From contig CM066310.1 of the NCBI GenBank assembly GCA_033807695.1, positions 1,054,001 through 1,118,000 of the forward strand: a stretch of 64,000 nucleotides of DNA, given 5' to 3'. Both the position numbers and the translations under genes were made by a program. The notes under the pieces were generated by a model, which was given only the letters and a program-made list of their open reading frames with translations, ran no database searches and was not told where the DNA came from. Origin of the DNA: Daedaleopsis sinensis (taxonomy: Eukaryota; Basidiomycota; Agaricomycetes; Polyporales; Polyporaceae). Each line of letters begins with the position of its first letter. The first letter of the stretch is position 1. Below are positions 15,220 to 27,505 of this stretch, one piece after another.

Positions 15220-17349
15220 ATGGCCCTCATGACCCTTTCCGAATCGTCACATCTACCCGCCAGTAAATGGGCCTGGGTTTTTCTTGTCGGTGTTATCGTC
15301 TTCTTCGTCAAGTCTCGATTGAGCGGTCGGGCCCGCCGTTTACCTCCGGGCCCCAAGCCTCTTCCTCTGATTGGAAACCTGTTCGACATGCCCATGGAAG
15401 CATTTGGAGCGCAATTTAGAGAGCTGAACAACACTTATGGTGCGTCACATCACACTCATCAGCGTTGGATTCTCGACCCATGGAATTTACAGGCGACGTC
15501 GTGTTTCTCCAAGTTCTCGGGAGAGAGATGATCTCACTGGGATCATACAAGGCTGCTAAAGATCTCTTGGACAAACGTTCTTCCATATACTCGGGGCGGA
15601 TGCAATCCATCATGGTTGATATGTATGTCGCGTCCCATGTCCCTTATAATCACACCATTAAAGTAGAACCAAGAATGCTCATTGCTCGATCTTAGGTGTG
15701 GCATGGGCTTTCTTTTTGCCCTGATGCCATATGGCTCAGAGTGGCGCGTTCATCGACGCACCTTCCACCAGTACATGAACCCCGAAGTCGTCCCACAGTA
15801 TAGGCCTATTCAAACCAGCGCTACTCGAACCTTGGCGCGGAGACTGCTGGATACACCTGAGAACTGGACGAACCTCCTACAATTGTACGTCAGCTTGCTG
15901 CATGACGACGACTCGCGCTAGATCCTAACCTTGATTTACCTGGGGATTTCCAACAGCTCCATGGCATCGAGTATTTTAAGCATCGTCTACGACATCGACC
16001 TCGATACTATGCGCGAGGACAAATACTTCGATATGTTCGCGTACATCGCAGAGGTCGCCGATAATATCAGCGTTCCAGGACGTTTCCCGGTCGAAGGGTT
16101 TCCCTGGCTACGCTACCTCCCTTCGTGGTTCCCAGGCGGGGGTTACAAGACATACGCTGCTGGAGCTAACGACAACATCTCACGCACCATTCAATACTTC
16201 TTTGACATCGCAAGAAAGAACATCGTGAGCACAAGAATCCGCAACTCCCTTCACCGCACTAATCCTTGATACAGAGTCAAGGGGAAGCCAAAGAGTCGGT
16301 TGTCGCTCACCTCCTAGAAAGCCTTCCTGCAGGCGGCCAGGAGCGCGCTCATGCACTTGACGTTTGCAAGAAAGTGTGCGCGACTATGTACGTTGGTGAG
16401 TAATAACGATATCGTAGTTACCATTCGTCGACCTGACCGTTCCTCGCTGTTCTATCACTACCTAGCCGCGGCAGATACTGTGAGTATATTCCATTTTTTG
16501 ACGTAGATCGGTAAAGTTAAAAGCTCTTTCTAGACTCACGCAGCTCTAGGAGCCTTTTTCCACGCTATGACACTCTATCCGAACGTCCAGAGCAAGGCTC
16601 AAGCTGAGCTCGACGCAGTGGTGGGCCTGGGTCGTTTACCCGACTACGAAGATGTGAACTCCCTGCCTTACCTTCGTGCGCTCGTCAAAGAGCTGCTGCG
16701 TTGGCACGTCGTCGCGCCCATTGGAGTGCCTCATACAATAATAGAAGACGACGAGTATAACGGCTATACCATGCCGGCGGGGGCGACGATCTTTGTGAAC
16801 GTCTGGTCAGCCATTTACCGCATTGAACTGCTGCCACTCGCTCATGCCTCTGTTCTAGGGCTATGACTCGCGATCCGGATGTCTATCCTGACCCGGAGAA
16901 CTTCATGCCGGAGCGCTTCCTCGACAAGGACGGCAAGTACGACGTCCAAGACATAGACCCGACCAAGTTCGTCTTCGGCTTTGGGAGGAGGTATGCATAC
17001 GTCTCGGAGTGTCCTCATATAAAACGAGTGTTGTCTGACCGGCCCCGAATCAGAATTTGCCCCGGTCGTCACTTTGCCGAGACCTCGCTCTTAATGACAT
17101 GCGCTACTCTGCTCTGGGGATTCGATATTTCCGCCCCGATCGATGCGAACGGCAACCCTGTCGAGGTGAAGTATGATGTGTCGTTCAACACTATCATCTC
17201 GTGAGTCCTCCTGTGCCACTCATGCTGCTCGTCGAAGGACCGGTGCTTATAACTGCTCTTCACGTAGGCATGCCAAGGCGTTGCCGTACACAATCAAGCC
17301 CCGTTCCGAGACGAGGGTCCAGGTGATCAAGAAGTCGACGACCTCATAA
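15220..17349 (+). CDS. Cytochrome P450 monooxygenase (CYP64-like group, microsomal)
   Basis: Ten exons: 15220-15439, 15493-15622, 15696-15884, 15957-16224, 16275-16395, 16466-16479, 16534-16805, 16859-16990, 17054-17200, 17268-17349, giving 524 residues. An N-terminal membrane anchor (KWAWVFLVGVIVFFVKS) precedes the proline hinge RRLPPGPKPLP. The I-helix motif AAADTT is split over the 14-base exon 6. The K-helix ExxR appears as KELLRW, then PERF, and the heme loop FGFGRRICPGRH has its ligand cysteine near residue 451. All P450 hallmarks are present, so it is probably active with a reductase partner at the ER. The family resembles fungal P450s annotated as O-methylsterigmatocystin oxidoreductase-like; substrate unknown. 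A close paralogue is at 59018. Confidence 0.93.
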
Positions 17350-18161
17350 AGCGTCTCCCTCGCCGGCAAACTCTGACGACGACTTGTAGAGTATTCATGT
17401 AGACAGTACTGTAATTATATTCACAGCTTACATGGGCGTGACAGCGCGAGGAGCGAGTAGTAGGAGCGTTTGGCTAACTACGCCTCCCAGAGATTAAATG
17501 TGAGGCTCTTCGTGGACGCGTCATCGATGACACCCCTACTAGACGTATCTCCCCCGCCGACTGCAAGTCCTTCGACGTTAACGTTGCTCGTGTGCAATAT
17601 TGTAGATGTCGATAGTACAGGAATGCATGAGGCGAGACAGTTCAGTGTTCAACGTTCAATGTTCAACGTTCAGAGCTCGGTAGTAGACTGTGCGACGGCG
17701 GTCCATTTACGTACGCCAACGAAGTAACTTAATAGTTGCACGTCAATTGGCACGCGAGCGAGGAACGGAGTCGCCCTTCTTCACTGGGACATGCTGTCTC
17801 TTAGTACACTGGCAGTACTTACGCATCAGGCATCAATACATCGGTGACATGCGTTAACACCTTAACAGGGCGCCGACGAAATCCTTTTAGGATGCTCGGC
17901 CTGCTATTAGGTCTGATATCAAAATGTAGTCGACATAGGTATTCACTAGCAAAAGAACGAAGGCATTAAAGACATATGTAATGTTGACAATAAGCACGAG
18001 ATACAAGGTCAGCGAGCGAAAGGAATATGTTCTTCAATGCGAGTTGGGCGCCGAATGAAAGCCACGAACAGAGAAAAGCTTTAAGTTTGGACGGACTCAG
18101 AACGTATCTGCCTCAGCATTGACTCGTAGGCGTAGCTGATCCCACGGCCGAGAAAGGCTTC
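17350..18161. other. Intergenic, no recognised gene
   Basis: Holds the 3' flanks of the P450 gene and of the minus-strand membrane-protein gene. A short run (ttcagtgttcaacgttcaat) near 17640 is locally repetitive. No coding exon recognised. Confidence 0.45.
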
Positions 18162-19145
18162 TCATCGATGGCCTGCGCAACAGCATTCCGCGACACACCC
18201 TGCACCAGCCTCTGGGTCGCACGTCCACAGCGTGCTGACGAACGCGCCGACCGCAAACGGCAACACGGGCACCAGCAGACCCCACACACCTAGCGCGACC
18301 GCGTGCCGCACCTTGAACGCCGCATCGACCGGGACGACTGCAGGGAGCACGCCCATCCCGACGGCCATCGCGAACGCTCCGGCAACGACAGCCACCGGGA
18401 GCGCGGTAGGCAGCTCGATGGGCTCTGAGGCCTCCGTCAACAGCGACGGGTACTTGTCGTTGTCCTTCGCGGCCGCGTCCGTCGCAGCACGCTGTGTTTG
18501 AGGCATCCGGAGGCGCCGCACGACGAGGACGAGGAAGGCGAGCCCGCCGACAGCCACGCCGAGCACGCCCGATCCCGCGCCGCTGGCGGTGATGAGCGCA
18601 AATGCGCTGACGGAGTTGAAAGGCGCTAGCCAGCCGAGGACAGCCAGCGAACCAGCAAACAGGGCAACGAGGCTGGAGACGAGGGTGGCGGTGGTACAGA
18701 GGATGGTGAGGAGGAGGTACATGCGCAGGTACCAGATCGCATCGAGAACGGTCTCCAGAACGGTGGCGGGGGCAGGTGGCGCATAGTTGTGGGTGGTGTG
18801 CCACTCGTCTACGTTGACGATCCCGACGCCGGCGGCAGCTGTGGCGGGAGGGCGAATAATGAATGATGGTGTGTGGAGGTCCTCCTCGGACTCGCTCGCG
18901 AGCTTCTCGTACTCGGCCGGTGCCGCAATCATGGCTGCTTGAGAACCGGGGAGTATGGCAGCGAGCGGGAACCATGGCAGGGTGGAGACGCGATACGGCT
19001 CGGCTGCCTGGACGGGCAGTGGAAGGAGGATTTCTTGCGAGTCGGAGAACTGGGCTAAAGACATCTCGATAAACGAGGTGAGGCTGCTGAGCTGATATGG
19101 GGAAGAGAAGGCTGAGAGGAAGGTGTAGGTCCACGATCCTTTCAA
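18162..19145 (-). CDS. Hypothetical multi-pass membrane protein
   Basis: Intronless reading frame of 327 residues from the first ATG. An internal ATG at 19064 (MSLAQFSDSQEILLPLPVQA) gives 300 residues and is the likelier start, because the upstream part looks like leader sequence. About five to six hydrophobic helices follow residue 125 (MYLLLTILCTTATLVSSLVA, LAFLVLVVRR, LPVAVVAGAFAMAVGMGVLP, ALGVWGLLVPVLPFAVGAF), with an Ala-rich composition and a cysteine cluster at the C-terminus (CDPEAGAGCVAECCC). I recognise no family. It sits between the two P450 paralogues, once the transposons are discounted. Confidence 0.55.
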   Translation of the reverse strand: MKGSWTYTFLSAFSSPYQLSSLTSFIEMSLAQFSDSQEILLPLPVQAAEPYRVSTLPWFPLAAILPGSQAAMIAAPAEYEKLASESEEDLHTPSFIIRPPATAAAGVGIVNVDEWHTTHNYAPPAPATVLETVLDAIWYLRMYLLLTILCTTATLVSSLVALFAGSLAVLGWLAPFNSVSAFALITASGAGSGVLGVAVGGLAFLVLVVRRLRMPQTQRAATDAAAKDNDKYPSLLTEASEPIELPTALPVAVVAGAFAMAVGMGVLPAVVPVDAAFKVRHAVALGVWGLLVPVLPFAVGAFVSTLWTCDPEAGAGCVAECCCAGHR

Positions 19146-20078
19146 CTGTGCTCTTTAAGTAGGTGACGGCTAGGGCCATTCCAGAAAGAGCACTGGCACT
19201 GCCCGAGAGCAAGGATAGTGAAGGCAGTTGTATGGATTTGGTTAGACATGCCTTCGGCCATATTCCGGTGCAACGAGCGCGAGGCAATACCGCAGAAAGC
19301 TTCGAAGTAGAAAAGCGGCACGTACTACTAATACCACGTTTGCAGTGCGGAGTGGCGATGCTGTGCGGCGTAGCCGGTGCAGAAGTTGAGGACAGCAACT
19401 TGAAGCCAAGTTAGTAAGAATACAGCAGTGTGTTCATGTCTAGTAAGAGTGTGAATCAGGATGGTTAGCTGCATTCCTTGTCATAACTCGGTACATAGAT
19501 TTAGAAACTCACCGTGACGGTTCGAACTTTACTCTCGTACTACTTATGCTTGTCGTATGCCGCCACAGGCCGCCACGAGGCTGGTTTGCATCGTGGGACT
19601 CGGAACTTACAGCTGGTTTCAAAATTAATGCCCGACAAACGCCGAGCACGCAAACGCGCGAGTCGACAAAAATCTACAGGTGACAGCACAACAATTCGTA
19701 TCCCAGTCTGTGACAAATTATAGACAATATCTACACCCTACTAATGACATGTGAGCTCAATCTGTGAGTTTGAGAGGCTTATGCCTCTGGGAGACTTCGT
19801 ACAATGACGAAGGATAGCGACACGTCTCAGGCGTCTAGCAAAGACTGTTGTAGACGCTCAGATGGGTGCACTCAGGCGCCCAAACCTGCCCTCCAAAACA
19901 TACTCTGCGTGGACGAGAACGCATGTCTTCGCCTCCACAATGTTTCATGCAGCTTTCAAGAGCAGAAATAAAGCTTACTGAGATACCAAGGGGGATGTAG
20001 CTATCTTTTACAGAGGACACATCCGTTCATGCACAAATGTTGCGCTGGCGCGTTTTGCGTCATCAGCGTCTGTCGGGC
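19146..20078. other. Intergenic, no recognised gene
   Basis: Short open frames only; nothing recognisable. Upstream flank of the minus-strand membrane protein. Confidence 0.4.
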
Positions 20079-20929
20079 ATTACAGCTGTTTCTGAAATGT
20101 TTGTCCTTCGAACTCCGACGCCACAAGCGACTGCAGATTCGACACGAGAAAATCGGGAAAATCGATTAATTGCTACACAGTCCTACGACACCTCTAGCGG
20201 CCTGAAACTTTGCATATGCGTAGCATACGTACTGAGGAACATGTACAGCAAGTTTGAGGAGGAACGACGTAGAAATGAGTGCACGGTTGGTCGTACATTT
20301 TATTCATAAGAGGCGCCTCAGTCTGAGGTGCTTGACATCCCTTTGATGCCACCGGTGTGCGCTGCATTATTCCTAGGCTGTTCAATGTATTACATATTCT
20401 AAAACCTCTTCATGAAGAACCTGTGGACCTCCACTCAATGTGATTCGTGGCCTGAGGATACTATACCGAGTCATCTTGCCACTTGTGGGCCAATGCTTGC
20501 CCCCCCTGCACTTGGACACATCAAGGGCATATGCGAGCTCACAGACTGCCCCTAGAGCCGAGACAAGCACAGCTGCCCCTTCAAATCATTGGCAGTCTTT
20601 CGATTGTGCATATGAGGCTGGAAGGAGGAGGGGAGCGAAGAGGAAGAAAGCATTAATCCGGTGGAATCTCGAGCAAATGGACATCATAAAGGTGCCGACA
20701 CATCTGTCTATGTGTCGCTCACAGCATGGTCATTTCTCCATCAATCTGCTTCAAACTTGCTGTACATGCTTCTCAGTACGTATGCTACGCATATGCAAAG
20801 CTTCAGGCCGCTAGAGGTATCGTAGGACTGTGTAGCAATTAATCGATTTTCCCGATTTTCTCGTGTCGAATCTGCAGTCGCTTGTGGCGTCGGAGTTCGA
20901 AGGACAAACATTTCAGAAACAGCTGTAAT
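20079..20929. mobile_element. Inverted-repeat element, ~180-base arms
   Basis: The left arm 20079-20258 and right arm 20751-20929 are inverted copies of each other, with only a handful of differences (both contain ctgcagattcgacacgagaa or its complement). The 490-base interior has no convincing gene. The arms contain the same open frame in opposite directions, so that frame is not evidence of coding. This is a foldback-type element or an inverted duplication; no clear target duplication seen. Confidence 0.75.
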
Positions 20930-21832
20930 TTTGACACCAGCTGTAGCGCCTCGATGAAGCGCTGATACATAGCGAGCTCGTCCGACGACCGGGCGCGGCC
21001 GTTTGCTGAATTCTCTCATATCCTCGCCATTATTCACAGTGATGCTCCTTCGGTGTGTATTAGTAGTACAGCTTGGAATGAGTCGCTGTGAGTACCGTGA
21101 GGATGTAACCGAGCGATGTATGAATGCTCATAGATCGTGTGGTGCAGTTGTTCTTTCGGTGAAGGTACAGATCATAACCGTGACGTACAAGCAAAGTTCT
21201 TTAGAGAATTCATACTATATTTTAGCAAGCCCTAATAATGTTCTGTCTGCCTTTATGAAGGCGGCGCACAAGCACGTTAGTATTTGCTTTAGCTCTAACG
21301 AGATTAAGCTCACTACTCGTATATGGACCGTTACTCGTATATGGACCGTTACTCGTATATGGACCGTTACTCGTATATGGACCGTGAAGGTCGTCTCCGT
21401 GGAGGATCGGCTGTAGTGTTCATGGAAGATGATGCAGTTATTTGTCGAATTGCTGAGTCGCTACTATAGGTGATCACAATCAGCAGCCTCTATCAGTTAA
21501 TTCCTTCGAGATCACGGCGTCAGCGATGTCAAAGGGGATGGCCACTTCGTGCACATGGCCAGAGAGGTCGAAAGGTGGAGGTGAGTCAGACTGAGCATTG
21601 GGGTGATCTAGACCCTGGGCCTGAGGGCTGTCTCACACTTTCGACCTCCGACGAGCCGGGTCTGAGTCGGACGGCGACCCAACTTCACCTCCAACTTGTA
21701 CCTATATGCATCATGCATCATGGCCAAGGCCCTACCGTAAAGTCCGGAACTGAAATCGGTAAGTATGAGTCGAGTTGACTGTTTGTTGACTCTGAATGGA
21801 CGCAGGACCCGCGAGCCGTTGCATCTAGGGCT
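20930..21832. other. Intergenic stretch before the outer transposon
   Basis: Contains the 18-base tandem repeat at 21314-21385 and otherwise nothing recognised. Confidence 0.45.
21314..21385 (+). repeat. Four tandem copies of an 18-base unit
   Basis: Four perfect head-to-tail copies of tactcgtatatggaccgt. One frame reads TRIWTV repeated, but no gene surrounds it. Confidence 0.95.
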
Positions 21833-21840
21833 ATCACTCG
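21833..21840 (+). repeat. Left target-site duplication of outer transposon
   Basis: ATCACTCG, identical to 58806-58813 at the other end. An 8-base duplication is what I would expect of KDZ/Zisupton-type elements. Confidence 0.65.
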
Positions 21841-21916
21841 AGTCGTATACACAGGTACTTGCAAGTACCCGGCCTAATAGGCCAACGGTACTTGCAAGTA
21901 CCATGCTGTGCTGTAG
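21841..21916 (+). repeat. Left terminal inverted repeat of outer transposon
   Basis: Reads inward agtcgtatacac, then ggtacttgcaagtacc, ggcctaataggcc, ggtacttgcaagtacc, atgctgtgctgta. The perfect palindromes could be transposase binding sites. It matches the complement of 58730-58805 with about eight mismatches. Confidence 0.75.
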
Positions 21917-24900
21917 ACCCGACAGCATTGGACCAACGAGGACGAGAGGATCAAGGGCGCAGCCAGCATCAGAGACATTGATGCGATGCAGATCCGCCAC
22001 TGATAGCGACCGCGAGGTTCGCTATCAGTGGCGGGTTAGTGCCTTACAGGCCCAGGTTACCGATGATCGCCATCCTTGGCCATCGCGCGACGTCCTTCGG
22101 ACATCGTTCAAAACACCGGGAACGAGGGGTACGGCGTGGTAGGACCTGGTACGGCTGTAAGCACGCGAACACGGATGCAAACCTCGCGCCACGGGCGCGC
22201 GTTCAATGACGTCACCGCATATGAGACGTCTAATGTCCCCCGCTGTAACGTAGCAAATGGGCACATACGTATCTCTCACTTCTCGCATCGCGTGCTAACA
22301 CATCTCTCCAGCAGGCGCTGATTGTTTCGCGGACACCGCGGGCGGTACGCGCCGATCTCTCTACTGGTATGGTCCAGCGCGGGGAAGGCGGATGTCATCG
22401 AACCGGACCACCACACCCGAGCGTCGTGCGCCTTGAGCAGATTCCTGTGGGACCGCGCTGCCCGCGCAGCACGCCTTCGGCGCGAGCGCGAGCGCGGGCA
22501 GCGCGGTACCGCGACCGATCTCGCGATGCCAATGCAACACCGCCCCCGAGTCGGATCGTTGCGTTACACGCCCAGCATCGGATGGCTATCTCGTGAGGTA
22601 CCACGCGCGAACACAGGGACGTGCCTCCGCACGACGCGGGCCAGCGGTGCGTCCTCGCCGGTGCAAAGGCCTTCCATCCGCCGCTCGCGCGCCGTCTCGG
22701 CGCACCCTGGACATCCTGTCTACGCTGCCTCTGCGAGCCGCGACAGTCGCGCGCACGTCTCACCGTAGCTGGCATCCTGACTCCCAATCCGCTCGCTGAC
22801 GCGGCCCCCTGGCACGGGGCTTGGGCGCGTTCTTCACCGTCGCGCGTGTCCAACCCGAAATGTCAAAGGGTTGGACACGCTGACAGTTTTCCCAAATACA
22901 TCGTAACTGCTTACGCTCCTCTAGTGGCTAGCCATCTCGGATACAACTCGATAGGCCGAGCTACTACTCCTACAATAGTTAGCTACTATCACAATATGAC
23001 GTCATTTGAACTACATGCTCGCGTGAGGCTTCAAGCTTCAAGCTTCAAATTCGGCAGGCTCGTCGTTGGCCGCTATGCCCCACCCACTCGTTCATGGCTT
23101 GGACACGAAGTCCTCGCGGTCCCATCCATACGCGACCTTCAAAGCTTTCTTCAAACTGTAATCAAAACGTAGCAGTAAGTAAGTACCCCAAACGGTCATA
23201 CTACATACTTCAGACGCACTATATCTGTTTCGACTTCGTCAGTAACCCATCGTGGGGCTGCATAGACACTTGTTCAGTTATTACATCGTCGTTAATGAGA
23301 ATATTCAGTCACCTTGTGGCGCACAAAGGGAGTCGTCGCGATATTAGGGTCCTGGGGAGTGAATATGCATGAGGATCCTTTGCCCCGTCCCCGCCGTCGT
23401 TTCTCGCTGTATGCGAAATTGAGTTCGGCCATCGCCTTCGGTTCTTGATCCGTTAGTACTTGCGCCGCTCTGACATTGTTGTCGTACGCACCTGCTTGAA
23501 CTCCTCCCAACGTAATTCTTGTCTACCTGAACCGTCGATAGCGAAAATGCTTTCGAACACCTACGATCATAATGTTAGCTTATAGACCCAGACGACCTGC
23601 CTCACTTACATAGAGATGCCGTGTGCTGACTGCCAGTGCCATGTTGTGCGCGGTTCGCGGTCGCGGACTCGTTCCAAAGCACGCCGACGCTGCAGTCGTC
23701 CTCGACGCGTCCCAAAATAGCCGTCGGGGAGGTCGCTTCCAGCGCCCGTCGGTCCGCGCACTGGCCGCAGTATGTCCACTTCAACTGCTACCCCGACGCC
23801 CTCCCGCCCGCACCGCGCACGCACGATCTTGCCCGCAACGCTACCCCTTGCACTCTACCTGCCAGCTGGAAGCCCACCAGCACTGCCTTCCGCCTCCATC
23901 GTGTGCCCCAGATCTCGCGCGATGCGTGGTGCGGCTCGCGCGCCCTCTCACTGTTCAACGGCTGGCGTAGTGGACCCCGAACGTGGACGCGTGGACACTC
24001 TCGTCAAAGACAAGGTCACGGGCGACAAGCGTGCAAGCGTGCAACCACGTCCTGCCCACCTGGCCCGGCGTGCCCACCGCCGGAGCACCCACTCGTTCCC
24101 GCGGGCTATGACCGTCGGCACCTCTCGCCACTGGCCACCTCCCGCGCTGCCCGCCTGCCTGCTCATCCCTCGAGCCATTGCGCACCCGATCTCGCCACCC
24201 GTTCCGCGCCCTCGCACTCGCCTCCGCGGGCCAGCAGCACCGCGGGGCGCGCGTGTTGCGGCCTGCGGGCCTGCCCTCCTTCCTCAACACCCCCGAACCC
24301 ACTGCGAGCGCCAGACTTGGGATCCACAGCGCACATCGTGGCCAGGACGCGCGACTTGCGATCTGCGGCCCTGACTGTCTGAACACAAGACGCGCGCCCT
24401 CCCTAGTGTGCTCGGGGCCCTCATCAACCCACGGCTCGGGGCCGCCAGCCAAGAATGAGGCCCCCTTCCGCCCTGCCGTAACGCCGGCCTGCTCAAGCAC
24501 TCGACCCAGCTCCGAACCCGCCCAGGGCGCCCGAAGCGCCGCCTACCGCGCTGCCCGCCTCGCCCGAACATCGCTACCGATCTCCTCCACTTCTGACGCG
24601 TCGGTGCCCTGGACGCGTCCGTCGGACGCGTTCAGTGCACCACACGTGCTTGCACACTACGTGTCCGACGGACGTGTCCCCGTTCTCCAGAACACGTCGG
24701 CGCACATCTGCACACCCTCACAACACGCATTCGCGCCCACCACGACAGCCCCATCGCGGTCCTGCTCACAACGTCCTCGGTAATGCATGCCCCCCCAACC
24801 CCATCGTTTCAGACCAGCGCGTCCGCATTTCTAGCATGTACCGTGGGTCAGGTATCTGTTCTGGAGCGTAAGTACCAAGTCGTCCATACGCGTCACGCCC

Positions 24901-27505
24901 AGATGAATTAGCGCAGAGCCACGTACCCGCACTGCACTAAGACTCGGCCGGCAACGATCCTCGAGCTCAGGGTCGCTGGACACTGCGCGTGCGTGAGTCG
25001 CCGCGCATCCTACCGTCCCAGCCAGCGGCGCACCTGATATACGTAGCGCATCACGGCAGTGAACACTGAAGGGCAGCGCCGATCGCCTGCAGGTATGCTT
25101 GCGCTCGACACGAGCAGGCGCGGGTAGAACTGGCCTCAGGCTGCTGCTGCCCCTCTGCGCACAGCGTGAAGAAGCGAAGGCGACTGACGTCTGCATCTGT
25201 CTCCACGCGTCCCTGTGCACTCCGAGGGTGCTGACGTTCTGCTCGTCCCCTCGCACAGATCTCTCCCGCGGAGGGCCGCCGCCGCGACGGCCATCGCATG
25301 CGCAGCCGTCCGAGTCGCTCGTGCGCGTCCTCCGCCGCTGCTTATACGTCCTCAGGCTCGTATAAGCAACGTTCACCCGGTGCCGTCCCGTGCCATCCCA
25401 TGCCAGAGCTCACGCACGACCCACGAGGACCGTACGCGGGCCGTCGAGCGCACGCGCAACCGAACGCGCGCGTCTGCCCGCTGGTCTAGGGCACTCACAT
25501 ACACCTACGCGGAGGGGCGTCCGTCCGTAGTTCCAGGTGCTCCGCGTTCGCAGCGCTGATCGCCACGCGCGGGACTCGCCTGCCCGAAGCGCGACTGACT
25601 CGGACGACTGCGCGGTGGTGCGGCAGCAGGCCGCGTCTGGGTGGGTGAGGAGGCAGAGGGGTCCGCGAGGGAACATCCGGGCATCGGCGGCCCAGGGTTA
25701 CTGGATGCGTGAGTGCTGGTTGCGCATCCGAGTCCGAGTCCGAGTCCGTGGCCCTACCCTGACTCATTCAACAATGGCAGCGCGGTCACTGGCACTCGGC
25801 GAGAGCGCACGCGCGCGGGCGGGGTCTCAGGCTGGGGCTCTCGGCGTCATCGAGCGGTCTGCGCGAGAGTGCAAGGTACGTGTGAGTGCGATCGTGAGCC
25901 TCGCATGATCTGAACGCTCGCGCACTTCCGAGCCGTGAGCGCGCTCGCGGCGCGTGCTGCAACCCTACCCGTGCTTCCGTGAGCACGTACTGTGCCTGAC
26001 TGAGGGTAGGCGCTTCCTCACGTTGGACTTTGCGACGCAATCATCGCTTGCGAAGGGCCGCGGGGCCTCCCGTCTGGCCGGCTCTTTTCACCCTAGTGCT
26101 GCAAACCGGCTTGTTTGCGTCGGCCCCTTGAGCGCGCTATCAGCTTGAACTGGTGAAAGACGCGCTAGAAGTGACGGTCCGGCGTTGCTGTCGTTGGCAT
26201 GCTGCGGATGCTGGCGGGGGACGTGACGGGGGCGTGCACGGGGCGCATGATTGCGACAACTGCGTCGAGTCACAGGGCAGCATCTTGTAGTAGACCAGCG
26301 AGCCTCGGGCCCCGGCGATGGCGATCCTCGGCCCCAGGAGGACATCTATCTCGCAGATCCCTGTCAGTGCGTACATGCGAGATCCACTCTCCAGTCTGAA
26401 CTTCCCTACCTATTCGGCGGAGTTGCCTACCACAGGCGACACAGGCATGCCGATGGCCTTCGTGCTTCACATCTTGAACAGCAGGTTGAGGATTTCGAAG
26501 GCGTTGACGTGCGCCAGCGAACACCTTGCTTCGTCGCCGCATTTCGGATTTCGGAGGGCACGGGTCCGTCTAGGTTATAAGTTCAGTGTGAAGTTGGTAG
26601 GTGCAAGCGTTGTGCCCCTTACATGTCGAGCATGCAGTCGACGCATTCATTCTTCAGGCTGCGTCCGCCCGCCCTCGTGAGCTGTCCGGATGCATCGAGA
26701 GTCCTCCCTGGCGCGTGGCTCTCGAAGTCGACAATCGGGTAGGCGCAACGGACCCGGGTCTCGGGCTCCTGCTCCGCATCTACAATTGGCGCAGATACGC
26801 CCGGCGTACGCATGCCCTCGAGGGATGCGCCTCACCGATCGTAGAGGTTAGTGGTTCAGCTTGCAGGGACCCCGTCGTGCTCGGTTTCATAGGAGTCATA
26901 CTGCAGTAGCGTACGTATTTTTCCCTCGTTCGTGCGGCTCATCGTCAGGACAGTATATCACCAGGGGGCCCTGAAACAGTCCAGTAACGTGTGTGCAACA
27001 CCAGTCGTCTTGTGGGCTAGATTGTGTTCGCTATTACACTCGGGAATCGGCATGGACATTGCCATCTTCGGGTCACGGGCGTCTCCATTGCCTGATTGGG
27101 TGGAACAACGTCGTCGTCGAGATATCGGCCAAGGATGTGCCGCTGCTTCGACGTTCGGGATAGCTACGTGCGGAATACATGGACAGGGCTCTGGACACGT
27201 ATTAGTCAGCGTCGCATCTGCGCTCCCAATGCCATTGCGACTCATCTCGCGATCGCCGACGTATCGCCGCTTCCAGTGTTCTTCTCATGTTGGTCGCGCC
27301 GAACATTCAGAAAAAGTCTACGGATGTATATGTGATCATTCGGGGTGACAAAAGTTCGCGTTCTTTCTACACGTCGCTCTTGCGGGAGGCTAGCGTTGCT
27401 GGAGTACAGGTGCTACTTCTTGGGTCTATGTACACTTACTTACCTCGCGCTCCTGAAAGTTAGGTATATGAGCATGTATCAACGTCGTCTTACGCGAAGT
27501 TGGAC
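21917..27505. other. GC-rich left arm of outer transposon, no confident gene
   Basis: About 5.5 kb, clearly GC-rich between 22.3 and 26 kb, with overlapping open frames on both strands. Their products are Arg/Ala/Pro/Ser-rich in every frame and lack domains, as expected from GC-rich sequence with few stop codons. Around 26.1-26.9 kb on the minus strand there are short hydrophobic stretches (AFEILNLLFKM, YALTGICEIDVLLGPRIAIA) that may be remains of a membrane-protein gene, broken by stops. No transposase or RNA gene seen. Confidence 0.45.

Noticed and set aside
20037..21037. Two open frames sharing MFVLRTPTPQATADSTRENR on opposite strands
   Set aside because: They are the two arms of an inverted repeat; no domain or gene context.
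22322..25908. Many long overlapping open frames in the GC-rich arm
   Set aside because: Products are Arg/Ala/Pro-rich in all frames and on both strands, with no domains, signal or splice logic; explained by scarcity of stop codons.
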